Below are positions 26,186 through 34,226 of a stretch of DNA of 38,629 nt, piece by piece. A model generated the notes under the pieces. It saw only the letters and a program-made list of their open reading frames with translations. It was not told where the DNA came from and did not search any database. Numbering within the stretch: the first letter of the stretch is position 1; the number at the start of each line of letters is the position of its first letter. Source of the DNA: Candidatus Zipacnadia bacterium (GTDB lineage Bacteria; Armatimonadota; Zipacnadia; Zipacnadales; UBA5352); assembly GCA_029821635.1 (NCBI GenBank), contig JALGSW010000017.1:1-38629 (forward strand). Reading direction: 5' to 3'. The position numbers were made by a program, and so were the translations under genes.

Positions 26186-26563
26186 ATGCTGCCACTCACA
26201 ATCGCCCCCGTCGCGCGTGTCATCGGCCCACCCGAAGATGCGCACGGCAACGCGCAGCCACAGGTCATCGAGGTCCGCTCCGAGCATGAGGAGGCGCTTC
26301 TGCGCATCGAGGAGTGCGAGCGCCTGTGGGTGCTCTTCTGGATGAGTGAACTGCGCCCCGAGCAGCGAGGCACGCTGCAGGTCCATCCACGCGGGAACCT
26401 CGCGAACCCGCTCACGGGCGTCTTCGCGGCGCACTCGCCGATGCGGCCCAACCCGATCGGCATGACCCGCGTGCGGCTGATTGAGCGCAACGGCCTCCGG
26501 CTGACCGTCGAAGGCCTGGATGCCCTCGACGGCTCGCCGGTCATCGATATCAAGAGCGGCTGA
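26186..26563 (+). CDS. TrmO/TsaA-like tRNA (N6-threonylcarbamoyladenosine-37) methyltransferase, single-domain
   Basis: This 125-residue protein starts at ATG 26186, with AAAGG upstream. Family motifs are clear: IAPVARVIGPPED at the N-terminus, GVFAAHSPMRPNPIGMTRVRL in the centre (the SAM-binding RPNPIG motif) and LDGSPVIDIKSG near the end. TrmO methylates the t6A37 modification of tRNA. Escherichia coli TrmO is about 235 residues, so this protein contains only the N-terminal TsaA beta-barrel, as in shorter archaeal and bacterial members. It lacks the usual C-terminal RNA-binding part. It converges on the Pmp3-like gene with a 3-nt gap. A related SAM-binding role on another substrate is possible. 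Confidence 0.8.
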   Translation: MLPLTIAPVARVIGPPEDAHGNAQPQVIEVRSEHEEALLRIEECERLWVLFWMSELRPEQRGTLQVHPRGNLANPLTGVFAAHSPMRPNPIGMTRVRLIERNGLRLTVEGLDALDGSPVIDIKSG

Positions 26564-26566
26564 CGC

Positions 26567-26731
26567 TCAGCGGCCCCGATCGTACTCCAGGTTGATGTAG
26601 AGCGCCGCGAGCACGCCAGGCACCCATCCGACCAGGGACAGCGCGGCCACGATCAGCACCGTGCCACAGCCACGGTCGAGGACCGCCAGCGGCGGGAATA
26701 TCAGGCAGAGCACTGCGCGTCCGAATGACAT
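26567..26731 (-). CDS. Pmp3/YqaE-family small membrane protein
   Basis: This 54-residue peptide matches the size and pattern of the Pmp3/YqaE proteolipids: one hydrophobic segment AVLCLIFPPLAVLDRG, a short turn, then a second helix TVLIVAALSLVGWVPGVLAALY, ending INLEYDRGR. The PPL and GW-PG motifs are family hallmarks. Family members are linked to membrane potential and salt stress. I chose ATG 26731 because AAAGGGG lies 9 nt upstream; ATGs at 26740 and 26764 would have no spaced ribosome-binding site. It lies 72 nt downstream of the GH20 gene on the same strand. Confidence 0.8.
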   Translation of the reverse strand: MSFGRAVLCLIFPPLAVLDRGCGTVLIVAALSLVGWVPGVLAALYINLEYDRGR

Positions 26732-26803
26732 GCGCGTCATCCCCTTTCGACTGCACCTACGCACGAGGCCCGCGAACGGTTGCAGGGGGCGTCGCCCGCG
26801 CTC

Positions 26804-29638
26804 CTACTCCGCCGCCACGCCCGCCAGCACCACCTGGCCGGGGGCGTCCATCGCCCGGACTGTCACCGACGCGATCTCGTCGTCCGCGCGCGGGTTGCGC
26901 CACTGCATCGCATACAGGTGCAGGCCCTCCGACTCGCAGGTCGCGGGCGTCACGCCAATCGAGTTGTAGACGATCGGCGCCGCGCACCAGCCGGGCTCGG
27001 GATCGCGCACCTCCATCGAGTAGCGCACCGGGATCGTCTCCGTCGCGCCTGAGGCGTAGCGCACCTCATACTCCGCGATCGGCACCCCGTCCCAGTGCAG
27101 CTTGTCCTTGAGCGCCTCGACCATCGCATCGCGGTCGGAGAGCTTCGCGCCGTGCAGGAAGTACAGCGCGCTCGCTTGCCGCGCCACCGGCACGACCACC
27201 TCGTCGCCGACCTCGGGCATGAAGCCGCCCTTCACGTCGAATGTCACATGTCCGAAGCTCACCGGCCCGGCGGGCAGTCCCTCGACCTCAGTGGGCGTCG
27301 GCAGGCCGATCTGCGCGATCTCCCCGCCCGCGACGGCCTGCGCGCCGACGCGCCACTGCACCAGCGGGCGCTGTGCGAAGAACTCTGCGCTCAGCGGCGG
27401 CATCATGTCGAACATGTCCGTCCAGTGATTCCACGAGTACTCCGCCGCCGCGAGGAACGAGCCGTAGGCATTGCCCTCCAGCTTCGGCTGCGTCCCCTCC
27501 ACCAGCCACGGGACCTTGTACCAGCAGCCGAACATGTTGCCGACGAGGAGCTGTTCCTCGGCCAGCGTGGCCCCGCGCGAGTTCGACTTGATGACGCCCT
27601 GGAAGCCCCGGTCGAGCAGCCACTTGTGCGATTCGGGCGTCAGCCGCGTGGACCAGTTCGCTACAGCCACGTCCTTCGGCAGCCGATCCACTGTCTCCGC
27701 GAGGTTGTAGGGCGGGCCGCCGTTGTGCCCCGGCAGGATCATGTCGCCCCACATCATCATCTGAATGTCCTGCCCGGCAATGAGGTCGTGGAGCATCGTC
27801 ACCCAGTCCACGAAGATGTCCTGCTTGCTCTTCCCGGCACAGCGGGGGCAGCGCTGGTCCTCCGGCAGGCTCTCCGTCTTCCAGCGGATTTCATCGAGCC
27901 CAACGTGGAAGTACTTCGGCTGCACGAGGTCGATGATCTCCTGGTAAATGTCCGTCACGATGCCCTCGGCGTCGGGGTGCGAGGTGCAGATCTGATGCAC
28001 GTCGCCATCCTCGGCCAGTTCCTTGTGCGGGATGCACAGCCAGTTCATGTGCCCGAGCGAGTTCATGTGCGGCACTGGCTCGACGCCCCACGAGCGCAGC
28101 GTGTCGAAGACGCGCTTCACGTCCTCGGGCGACCACGCGGCGGGGCCGGCGACCTCCGGGTGGGTCTCGTAAAGCATCGCCTGGTGGATGATGAGCACCG
28201 CCATGTTCATCTTCGTGCGCAGCATCGTCCTGCGCAGGAAGTCGAGGAACATGTCCGGATCGGCGGGCGGATCGTTCGGGTATCCCCAGCGGCCGTTGGG
28301 CAGGCCCAGCGAGACCGCGCGGATCGGCAGGTTCGGCCAGTCCACCACGTGCATCTCGGGAATCGCGCGCTCCCCCGTAAGGGCGTAGTGGCTCTCAGCG
28401 GCCTGGAGGAGTGTCAGGACACCGTTCCGCAGCCCCTCGGCGTCATTCGCGCGGATCGTGGCGCCCTCCGGACGCACGTCCAGCAGGTAGCCGCCTGCGG
28501 GCAGGTCCTTGAGTCGCGCGAGCGCCTCGCCGGACGCGTCGCAGCCGCCCATGACCTGCATCACCGGTGGGGCGCCTGTCTCGAATGCCTCGAAGACGAC
28601 CGTCTGTCCCGTGAATGCTGGCTCTTCCCCATTCCAGAGCACGGTGGCGGCGGGCCGTTGGCCGTCACCGGTGCAGAGGATTCTGACCTCGGCCGGAAGC
28701 ACGAACACTCCATCGCCCAGCTCGATCTCCTTCGGCGCGGGCAGCAGCGACAGGCGCGTCGGATCGGGCAGCGGGAGGTTGGCGACCGCGTCGAAGCTCC
28801 ACGTGGTCGATGCCGCATCCTGCCCGCGCGCGACATTCAGCGTGAGCGTGGCCTCGCCGCTGTCGGTCGCGGCGGGGGAGAGCAGCAGCGCCTCGCCCTC
28901 GGCGGTGGCGCCGGTGAACTGCTCCGTGGCAATCTCGTTCATGCCCGGCAATGCAAAGGTAGTCGTCGCGCTCGCGGGCCCCGGCAGCAGCGGGGACGGG
29001 TCGAGGCGCAGGCCGTAGCGGCCGTCGCCGAACTGCAGCAGCTCGGGCTCGACGGGCAGCTCGCCGCCGGTCTGCGTAAGCGGCACCGGTCGCTGCGGCG
29101 CCTCCAGCGCGATCTGATCGACGTCGAAGTGGTGATCGCCGGTGTGGCCGATGTAGACGCGCACGATCTTGCGCGGCTCCATCGCGACGCGCTCCCGGTT
29201 CCAGAACGCATCCACCGAGGCGCTGATGCGTCGCCACTGCGTGCTGTCCATCGGCAGGTTGAGCGAGTAGTCCTGCTCGACCTGGTCGCCCTCACCGGTC
29301 TGGACCTTCAGCGACGCGCGTGTGGGGGTGCCATCGCCCTTGAACCACAGCGAGATCACGCCCCAGTCATGCTGCCGCCAGTCCGCGTCCGTGGGCAGCC
29401 ACGGGGCGATCGTGTTGCCGCCCTTCTCGACCGCCGCGACTTCCGAGTGCAGCGCGCCGGCGCCGAACTTCGGTTCCTCGGATGCGCTCAGCGTCACCGT
29501 GCCCCCGCCGCCCCAGACGTTCGTCGTCCACGCGTCGATGCCGTCCTCGAAGTCGAACAGAACCTGCTGCAGGGGCCGCTGGGCGGATGCGGCGGTGACG
29601 CAAAGAACCAGTGCGACAGCGATGCAGATGCGCTTCAT
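26804..29638 (-). CDS. Secreted GH20-family beta-N-acetylhexosaminidase-like protein
   Basis: This 944-residue protein has a signal peptide (MKRICIAVALVLCVTAASAQ) and AGAGG-type spacing to ATG 29638. Residues about 25-180 form a carbohydrate-binding-like sandwich (FDFEDGIDAW, DWGVISLWFKG, HHFDVDQIALE). Residues about 300-430 resemble the GH20b domain (LLPAPKEIELGDGVFVLP, GLRNGVLTLLQ). The GH20 barrel starts near 435 (DWPNLPIRAVSLG). The catalytic acid pair Asp582-Glu583 lies in HVGLDEI, as expected for substrate-assisted hydrolysis of GlcNAc/GalNAc linkages. A CPRC knuckle follows at 597-600. The C-terminal beta domain is of unknown role. Confidence 0.88.
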   Translation of the reverse strand: MKRICIAVALVLCVTAASAQRPLQQVLFDFEDGIDAWTTNVWGGGGTVTLSASEEPKFGAGALHSEVAAVEKGGNTIAPWLPTDADWRQHDWGVISLWFKGDGTPTRASLKVQTGEGDQVEQDYSLNLPMDSTQWRRISASVDAFWNRERVAMEPRKIVRVYIGHTGDHHFDVDQIALEAPQRPVPLTQTGGELPVEPELLQFGDGRYGLRLDPSPLLPGPASATTTFALPGMNEIATEQFTGATAEGEALLLSPAATDSGEATLTLNVARGQDAASTTWSFDAVANLPLPDPTRLSLLPAPKEIELGDGVFVLPAEVRILCTGDGQRPAATVLWNGEEPAFTGQTVVFEAFETGAPPVMQVMGGCDASGEALARLKDLPAGGYLLDVRPEGATIRANDAEGLRNGVLTLLQAAESHYALTGERAIPEMHVVDWPNLPIRAVSLGLPNGRWGYPNDPPADPDMFLDFLRRTMLRTKMNMAVLIIHQAMLYETHPEVAGPAAWSPEDVKRVFDTLRSWGVEPVPHMNSLGHMNWLCIPHKELAEDGDVHQICTSHPDAEGIVTDIYQEIIDLVQPKYFHVGLDEIRWKTESLPEDQRCPRCAGKSKQDIFVDWVTMLHDLIAGQDIQMMMWGDMILPGHNGGPPYNLAETVDRLPKDVAVANWSTRLTPESHKWLLDRGFQGVIKSNSRGATLAEEQLLVGNMFGCWYKVPWLVEGTQPKLEGNAYGSFLAAAEYSWNHWTDMFDMMPPLSAEFFAQRPLVQWRVGAQAVAGGEIAQIGLPTPTEVEGLPAGPVSFGHVTFDVKGGFMPEVGDEVVVPVARQASALYFLHGAKLSDRDAMVEALKDKLHWDGVPIAEYEVRYASGATETIPVRYSMEVRDPEPGWCAAPIVYNSIGVTPATCESEGLHLYAMQWRNPRADDEIASVTVRAMDAPGQVVLAGVAAE

Positions 29639-29744
29639 GATCGCGCCTCTTTTCCCGATGCGGGCAGGTATCCCGAAATCAAGTGCGAACCTTGCGCCAC
29701 TTCGACGCCATCATCGATGGAACCTTGCTGTGGGGAGGGCCCGT

Positions 29745-30608
29745 ATGCAGGACTTCAAGGCAGCGGCCGTGCAGATGAACGCGCCACTGGGCGAGATCGA
29801 GGCGAACCTCGATCGCATCGAGCACTACGCGCGCCGAGCCACGGGCGAGGGGGCGCAGCTGGTCTGCTTCCCCGAACTTGCGATCTCGGGCCACTGGTGC
29901 GCGGGGGAGGTCTGGGAGATCAGCGAGGCGGTGCCCGACGGCCCGAGCTGCAGGCGGCTGGAGAAGCTGGCTGCCCAGCTCGACTGCTTCCTCTCCGTCG
30001 GCATCGCCGAACGCGAGGCGAACGTGGCGTTCAACACGCAGATGGTCATCGGCCCGCAGGGCTTCCTCGGCAAGCAGCGCAAGCTGCACATGTCCGCCGA
30101 CGAGTACTTCCACTTCCGCATGGGCGCGTCCGTGAACGTCATTGACATCGGGCTCTGCAAGCTGGGGATCGGCATCTGCTACGACACGGTCTTCCCGGAG
30201 ACCGCGCGCATCGCGGCGATCAAGGGCGCGGAAGTCTACCTCGCGCCCCACGCCGCGCGCTGCGGCGAGTGGTGCGATGACGAGGGCAAGCAGCGCACCA
30301 AGGTCGCGGCTGTGAAAGCCAACGCGCGCATGACCTTCCGCTCGCGAGCGAATGACAACGGGATGTACGTAATCTACTGCAACCAGGCGGGGCCGGCGGG
30401 GCCGGAGACGAACCACTGCGGAGGCGTGCTCTTCGTGAGCCCGGCCGGGGAGGTGCTTAAGGAGTCCGCCACCGACGTGATCGAGGAAGAGATGGTGGTG
30501 TGCGGCCTCGCGGCGGAGGCGTTCAACCTCCGCCGCCGAGGGCGCTGCTTCAACCTGCAGACGCGTCGGCCGGAGATCTACGGCGAGATCTGCCGGATGA
30601 GTGATTGA
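29745..30608 (+). CDS. Carbon-nitrogen hydrolase (nitrilase superfamily)
   Basis: This 287-residue protein, the standard length for the family, starts at ATG 29745 behind GGGGAGGG. The catalytic triad is Glu44 (CFPELAIS), Lys113 (KQRKLHMS) and Cys145 (GIGICYDTVFPE). The family hydrolyses amides or N-carbamoyl compounds in the cytoplasm. It differs from the 426-residue homologue at 22867-24147 by lacking the N-terminal beta-sandwich. The GH4 gene follows after an 80-nt gap holding a family-C hairpin, so they may share a transcript. The substrate is not deducible. Confidence 0.88.
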   Translation: MQDFKAAAVQMNAPLGEIEANLDRIEHYARRATGEGAQLVCFPELAISGHWCAGEVWEISEAVPDGPSCRRLEKLAAQLDCFLSVGIAEREANVAFNTQMVIGPQGFLGKQRKLHMSADEYFHFRMGASVNVIDIGLCKLGIGICYDTVFPETARIAAIKGAEVYLAPHAARCGEWCDDEGKQRTKVAAVKANARMTFRSRANDNGMYVIYCNQAGPAGPETNHCGGVLFVSPAGEVLKESATDVIEEEMVVCGLAAEAFNLRRRGRCFNLQTRRPEIYGEICRMSD

Positions 30609-30623
30609 CCTCTCCCCCCGACC

Positions 30624-30659
30624 CCCTCTCCGGACGCAGCAAGCTGCGGACGGAGAGGG
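30624..30659. repeat. C-rich/G-rich intergenic hairpin, second copy (family C)
   Basis: CCCTCTCCG (30624-30632) pairs perfectly with CGGAGAGGG (30651-30659). The inner arms CGCAGC (30635-30640) and GCTGCG (30643-30648) also pair around AA. Similar architecture, with different inner arms, occurs at 2088-2138. Confidence 0.7.
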
Positions 30660-30688
30660 CGAGAACGACGTGTGCAAGGAGCCTACCC

Positions 30689-32056
30689 ATGTCTGACGCG
30701 AAGAAGATCGTGTGCCTCGGTGGCGGCAGCGTCTACTTCAAGCGCGCTGTCCCCGACCTGCTCGTCAACCCCGACCTCGCGGGCTCGGAGATCGTGCTCT
30801 ACGACATCGACCTGGAGAAGGTCCAGGCGATGAGCGCGGTGCACGAGCCCCTCGCGGAGCAGGCCGACAGCGGCTGCACTGTGCGCGCCACCGACGACCT
30901 TGCCGACGCGGTCGATGGCGCCGACTTCGCGCTCTCATCGATCGGCGGCTCGGGTGCGGTGATCGGCTCGCGCGTCTACCAGTCCACCTACCACGCCGCC
31001 GATATCCGCATCCCGGCGAAGTACGGCATCCAGCAGATCGTCGGCGACACCTGCGGCCCGGCGGGCATGATGATGGGCCTGCGCTCGGTGCCCGCCTACA
31101 TCGCGATCTGCCGCGAGATGGAGAAGCGCTGCCCGAACGCGATCCTGCTGAACCACTCGAACCCGATGGCGGTGCTGTGCCGCGCCATGGTGAAGTACAC
31201 GAGCATCAACACGATCGGCATCTGCCACGGCGTGCAGGCGGGGATCAAGTATGCGGCCGAGATCCTCGGCGTCGATGCCCGCGAGCTGAGCACCACCTGG
31301 GTCGGCACGAACCACTACTACTGGTTCACGCGCGTGCTGCACCGCGGGACCGACCTCTACCCGGAGCTGATGCGGCGCATCCGCGAGACCGAAGCGGTCG
31401 AGGGCCGGCGCATGACGCGCGACCTCTCCCGCGCCTACGGCTACCAGGTCGTCTACCCGCAGGATGACCACGCGATCGAGTTCTACCCGTGGATGGCGCA
31501 GGCGGACGACGCCTCGCTGCTTCCCTACGACATGGCGCATGAGGCGCAGGAGCGCTGGTCCGCGATGCCGGAGCAGCTCCCGACGACGGCCGAGCCCGAT
31601 CCGGGCGTGCGCGAGGCGTTCATGGGCGAGTACCGCAAGCTGGTTGCCGACGTCGCGCTGCCGGGCAGGCCGACGGACACGCTGATGGGGGAGGGCGTGG
31701 GGGAGATCGTGTCCGCGATCGCGACCGGGCGGCGGCTGGTGTGCGTGGCGAACATCCCCAACGGTGGCTGCGTGCCGAATCTGCCGGCGCACGCGCTGAT
31801 GGAGGTCGAGGCGGTGACGGACGGCGGCGGCGTGCGCGGCCTGCAGATGGGCGAGGCCCCGCCGGTACTCAAGGCGATCCTGGAGAAGCGCATCGTCTGG
31901 CAGGAACTGGTCGCCGACGCGGCGGTCACCGGCGACCGCGACCTGGTGGTGCAGGCCTGCCTGCTCGACGAGATGGCCATCCCGCCCGACCGCACCGAGG
32001 CGATGGTGGACGAGCTGCTGGCGGCCTCGAAGGACCTGCTGCCGCAGTTCGGGTAA
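30689..32056 (+). CDS. Glycoside hydrolase family 4 (NAD/Mn-dependent alpha-glycosidase)
   Basis: This 455-residue protein starts at ATG 30689, with AAGGAG upstream. GH4 enzymes break glycosidic bonds by an NAD-dependent redox mechanism with a divalent metal. The Rossmann motif is LGGGSVYF (10-17). DTCGPAGMMMGLR (about 120-132) and NHSNPMA (155-161) line the NAD/substrate site. Metal ligands are probably Cys179 (GICHG) and His209 (GTNHYYWF). The family is cytoplasmic and acts on alpha-galactosides, alpha-glucosides, glucuronides or 6-phospho sugars. The substrate here is unresolved, and no PTS component is in the window, arguing weakly against a 6-phospho substrate. Confidence 0.9.
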   Translation: MSDAKKIVCLGGGSVYFKRAVPDLLVNPDLAGSEIVLYDIDLEKVQAMSAVHEPLAEQADSGCTVRATDDLADAVDGADFALSSIGGSGAVIGSRVYQSTYHAADIRIPAKYGIQQIVGDTCGPAGMMMGLRSVPAYIAICREMEKRCPNAILLNHSNPMAVLCRAMVKYTSINTIGICHGVQAGIKYAAEILGVDARELSTTWVGTNHYYWFTRVLHRGTDLYPELMRRIRETEAVEGRRMTRDLSRAYGYQVVYPQDDHAIEFYPWMAQADDASLLPYDMAHEAQERWSAMPEQLPTTAEPDPGVREAFMGEYRKLVADVALPGRPTDTLMGEGVGEIVSAIATGRRLVCVANIPNGGCVPNLPAHALMEVEAVTDGGGVRGLQMGEAPPVLKAILEKRIVWQELVADAAVTGDRDLVVQACLLDEMAIPPDRTEAMVDELLAASKDLLPQFG

Positions 32057-32073
32057 GCCGCGTCAGGTACAAC

Positions 32074-32146
32074 GGAAGGGGCCGACCTCGCCCCGATCGC
32101 TGACGCGACCGAGGCTCGTGCGGCCCCTCCAAACGACCTGCGGCCC
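32074..32146. repeat. Family-B inverted repeat between convergent genes
   Basis: GGAAGGGGCCG near 32074-32084 pairs, with one bulged A, with CGGCCCCTCC at 32121-32130. ACCTCG and CGAG segments inside extend the pairing. A second TGCGGCCCCTCG half-site follows at about 32139. The core GGAGGGGCCGC matches the 162-bp element, which also lies between convergent genes. Confidence 0.6.
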
Positions 32147-32174
32147 CTCGCGACCGGCGGAGAGGCAGTTGTGC

Positions 32175-33416
32175 CTACTGCAGTTCCCCCACGTTCTCCC
32201 GCACCTTCGCGATCGCTTCGAGCATCAGGTCCATGTCCTCGGTGCCGCCGAGGAACAGGCGGTGCGTGACCGAAATGCCCTCCGTCGCGGCGATCCGGTC
32301 GGCTTCAGGTGTCTCGACCTTCGCGTAATCGGGCGGCTCGTTGTCGCCGAAGCACGCCGGACCCCAGTTGCGGTCGGTGAAGAGCGGGTTCTTCTGAATC
32401 GGCGCGAGGTGGCCGCTGCCGCCGCCCAGGCCCTCCGCCGCCAGCGCCTCAACGAATCTCTGCCTGCTGATCCCGCCGAAGTCCTCGGACTGGAACTTGA
32501 AGTGGTAGAAGTAGAAGTTCCAGCGCGTGACCCACTCATCGCGCTCGATGGGGGAGACGCCATCGATCTCGCGCAGGCCCGCTTCGAGGTACTTCGCGTT
32601 GCTGTCGCGCGTGTTGGCTTGCTCCTCGAGGCGCTCCAGCCCGCCCAGCGCCACCGCCGCCTGCCACTCGGTCATGCGCAGGTTGCTCGCGACGATGTGA
32701 TGCTCGTAGAACGGGCGGCCGGGGAAGCGGCCGATGTGGTGGAAGCTGAAGAGCTTCTCCGCAAGCTCGTCATCGTTGGTGATGCAGATACCGCCCTCGC
32801 CGCTAGTGAGCGTCTTGCCCATCTGCAGCGAGAAGCAGCCGATGTCGCCGATCGAGCCGCAGCCCTGGCCGTTCCACGTCGAGCCATGCGCGTGCGCGGA
32901 GTCCTCGATGATCCACAGCCCGTGCCGGTCGGCGATCTCCTGCAGCGACGCCATGTCCGCGGGGTAGCCGCCGTAGTGAACCGGCAGGATGCCGACGGTG
33001 CGGTCGGTGATCGCGGCCTCGACCGCGGCGGGGGATATCTGGTAGTTGGCCGGATCGATGTCCACGATGATCGGGATCGCGTTCACGAGGATGCATGCCG
33101 TGGCGGTCGCAACGAAGGTCGCCGCCGGGCAGATGACCTCGTCGCCGGGGCGGATGCCGATGGCCTTGAGCGCGCACTCGATCGCCTGTGTGCCGTTCGT
33201 GATCGCCACACCGTGCTTCGCGTCCTGGAAGGCCGCGAAGCCCTGCTCGAACAGCGCGACCTTCGAAGTCTCCGCGTCGCCCCCGCCGCGCCACCACTTG
33301 CCTGATTCGAGCACCTCGAGCAGATTCGCGCGCTCCGTCCCGTCGAAGATTGGCCAGTCCTTGCCGAGCTGCCGATCGATAACCTTCAGGCCACCGTTGA
33401 TCGCGAGTTTCGCCAC
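32175..33416 (-). CDS. DegT/DnrJ/EryC1/StrS-family PLP-dependent aminotransferase
   Basis: This 413-residue protein starts with GTG 33416, with GGGAGG 7 nt upstream. It is a fold-type-I aminotransferase of the sugar-aminating (DegT) family. The PLP lysine is Lys201 in SLQMGKTLTSGEGG. Asp172 in EDSAHAHGS contacts the pyridine nitrogen, and ITNGTQAIE (72-80) forms the phosphate cup. The family transfers amino groups to keto-sugars, often for cell-envelope or antibiotic sugars, but paralogues in environmental bacteria also act elsewhere. It lies 133 nt downstream of the receiver-domain gene on the same strand, and the gap holds a family-D double hairpin. Confidence 0.9.
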   Translation of the reverse strand: MAKLAINGGLKVIDRQLGKDWPIFDGTERANLLEVLESGKWWRGGGDAETSKVALFEQGFAAFQDAKHGVAITNGTQAIECALKAIGIRPGDEVICPAATFVATATACILVNAIPIIVDIDPANYQISPAAVEAAITDRTVGILPVHYGGYPADMASLQEIADRHGLWIIEDSAHAHGSTWNGQGCGSIGDIGCFSLQMGKTLTSGEGGICITNDDELAEKLFSFHHIGRFPGRPFYEHHIVASNLRMTEWQAAVALGGLERLEEQANTRDSNAKYLEAGLREIDGVSPIERDEWVTRWNFYFYHFKFQSEDFGGISRQRFVEALAAEGLGGGSGHLAPIQKNPLFTDRNWGPACFGDNEPPDYAKVETPEADRIAATEGISVTHRLFLGGTEDMDLMLEAIAKVRENVGELQ

Positions 33417-33474
33417 GGTTACGCCTCCCTGAACGTGTCTGTCTGGTCGCCGGGCACTCCGGCGTACATGAAAT

Positions 33475-33521
33475 CACGCGCGTATTCCCACGCGCGTGTT
33501 TCTCCGCCGCCGCGGCGGAAC
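33475..33521. repeat. Double-hairpin element, copy 2 (family D)
   Basis: CACGCGCG (33475-33482) pairs perfectly with CGCGCGTG (33491-33498). GTTTC (33498-33502) pairs with GGAAC (33517-33521) around a CCGC/GCGG inner stem with one mismatch. The tail CGGAACCTGCA is repeated near 21164. It sits between the receiver-domain gene and the DegT gene. Confidence 0.6.
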
Positions 33522-33549
33522 CTGCATGGCCTGCCGATTGGCCGCCTCG

Positions 33550-33942
33550 TCAGGCCGGTACCCCGAGCGCCGCTTCATCCAGCTTCTCAGAGAGGGAGGC
33601 GAGGTCGAAGGGCTTGTGCAGGAAGAAGGCAATTCGCTGGCCCAGCTCGGGCGCGATCTCCTGCTGACTGTGGCCACTCATGCACACAAAAGGTACCGCG
33701 CCGTCGATCTCGCGCATCCTGGCCACGACCTGGTCGCCGCGCATGTCGGGCAGAATGTAGTCCACGACGACCACGTCGAGCTGGTCGTGGTGCGCTGCAT
33801 AGAGCCTCAGCGCGTCGCAGCCATTGTGGGCGGTGAGCACCACGTAGCCCGAGAGCTCAAGGGCATAGCTGACGAGTGTCCCGATGGCGGGCTCGTCATC
33901 GACGAACAGCACGTGTCTTTCAGGCTCGGCCGCCGATCTCAT
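33550..33942 (-). CDS. Stand-alone receiver (CheY-like) response regulator
   Basis: In this 130-residue protein the receiver fold is complete, with acidic pocket Asp15-Asp16 (FVDDEP), phosphoacceptor Asp61 (VVVVDYILPDMRGDQ), Ser89 (CMSGHS) and Lys110 (FFLHKPFD). No output domain follows, so it is a CheY/Spo0F-type shuttle or an adapter for another kinase or enzyme. I chose ATG 33942, preceded by GGGGGA, rather than the upstream in-frame start at 34017, which lies inside the promoter region. No histidine kinase lies within the window, so its partner is elsewhere. The near-consensus promoter upstream suggests strong constitutive expression. Confidence 0.88.
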   Translation of the reverse strand: MRSAAEPERHVLFVDDEPAIGTLVSYALELSGYVVLTAHNGCDALRLYAAHHDQLDVVVVDYILPDMRGDQVVARMREIDGAVPFVCMSGHSQQEIAPELGQRIAFFLHKPFDLASLSEKLDEAALGVPA

Positions 33943-33995
33943 TTTCACGTCCCCCGCGGAACTTCGAGTGCCCGCATTCCGATTCGTTACAGTGA

Positions 33996-34024
33996 ATGAT
34001 AGCAGACGATCAACCAAATGTCAA
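33996..34024 (-). promoter_or_regulatory. Near-consensus sigma-70 promoter
   Basis: On the minus strand TTGACA (34024-34019) is followed by a 17-nt spacer and TATCAT (34001-33996). This gives 6/6 and 5/6 matches to the housekeeping -35 and -10 boxes with ideal spacing. Transcription would start near 33989, leaving about 47 nt of leader before the receiver-protein ATG at 33942. The local sequence is distinctly AT-richer than the surrounding DNA. It is the only strong promoter of this type I recognised in the window. Confidence 0.75.
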
Positions 34025-34226
34025 CCTTTTCTGCGCGATAATGGCGAAAGACTACTGTTCCTCTCGTGACGCTCACGGTCTTGAGGTTTGCTTGAGGTGC
34101 GCTCGTAGCTGATGGTACCAGCTCGCATCGCGCGCAGGACATGTCAGCAACGCAAGGAACCTAGCCCTCGACCCGATAGGCCGCTGTTGCCGGCCACCAG
34201 GCGTCCGTTGGAGAGGAGACGCGACG

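Noticed and set aside
27095-30145. Very long open frame antisense to the GH20 gene (about 1016 codons), and similar long antisense frames at 3461-5389, 7308-9560, 10776-12773 and 17665-20202.
   Set aside because: They are rich in Arg, Ala and His, have no domains or signal peptides, and mirror well-supported genes. High GC at third positions makes such frames open by chance.
34037-34042. GATAAT as a -10 box for the + strand propeller gene.
   Set aside because: No -35 element at 16-18 nt and the site is about 185 nt from the start codon.
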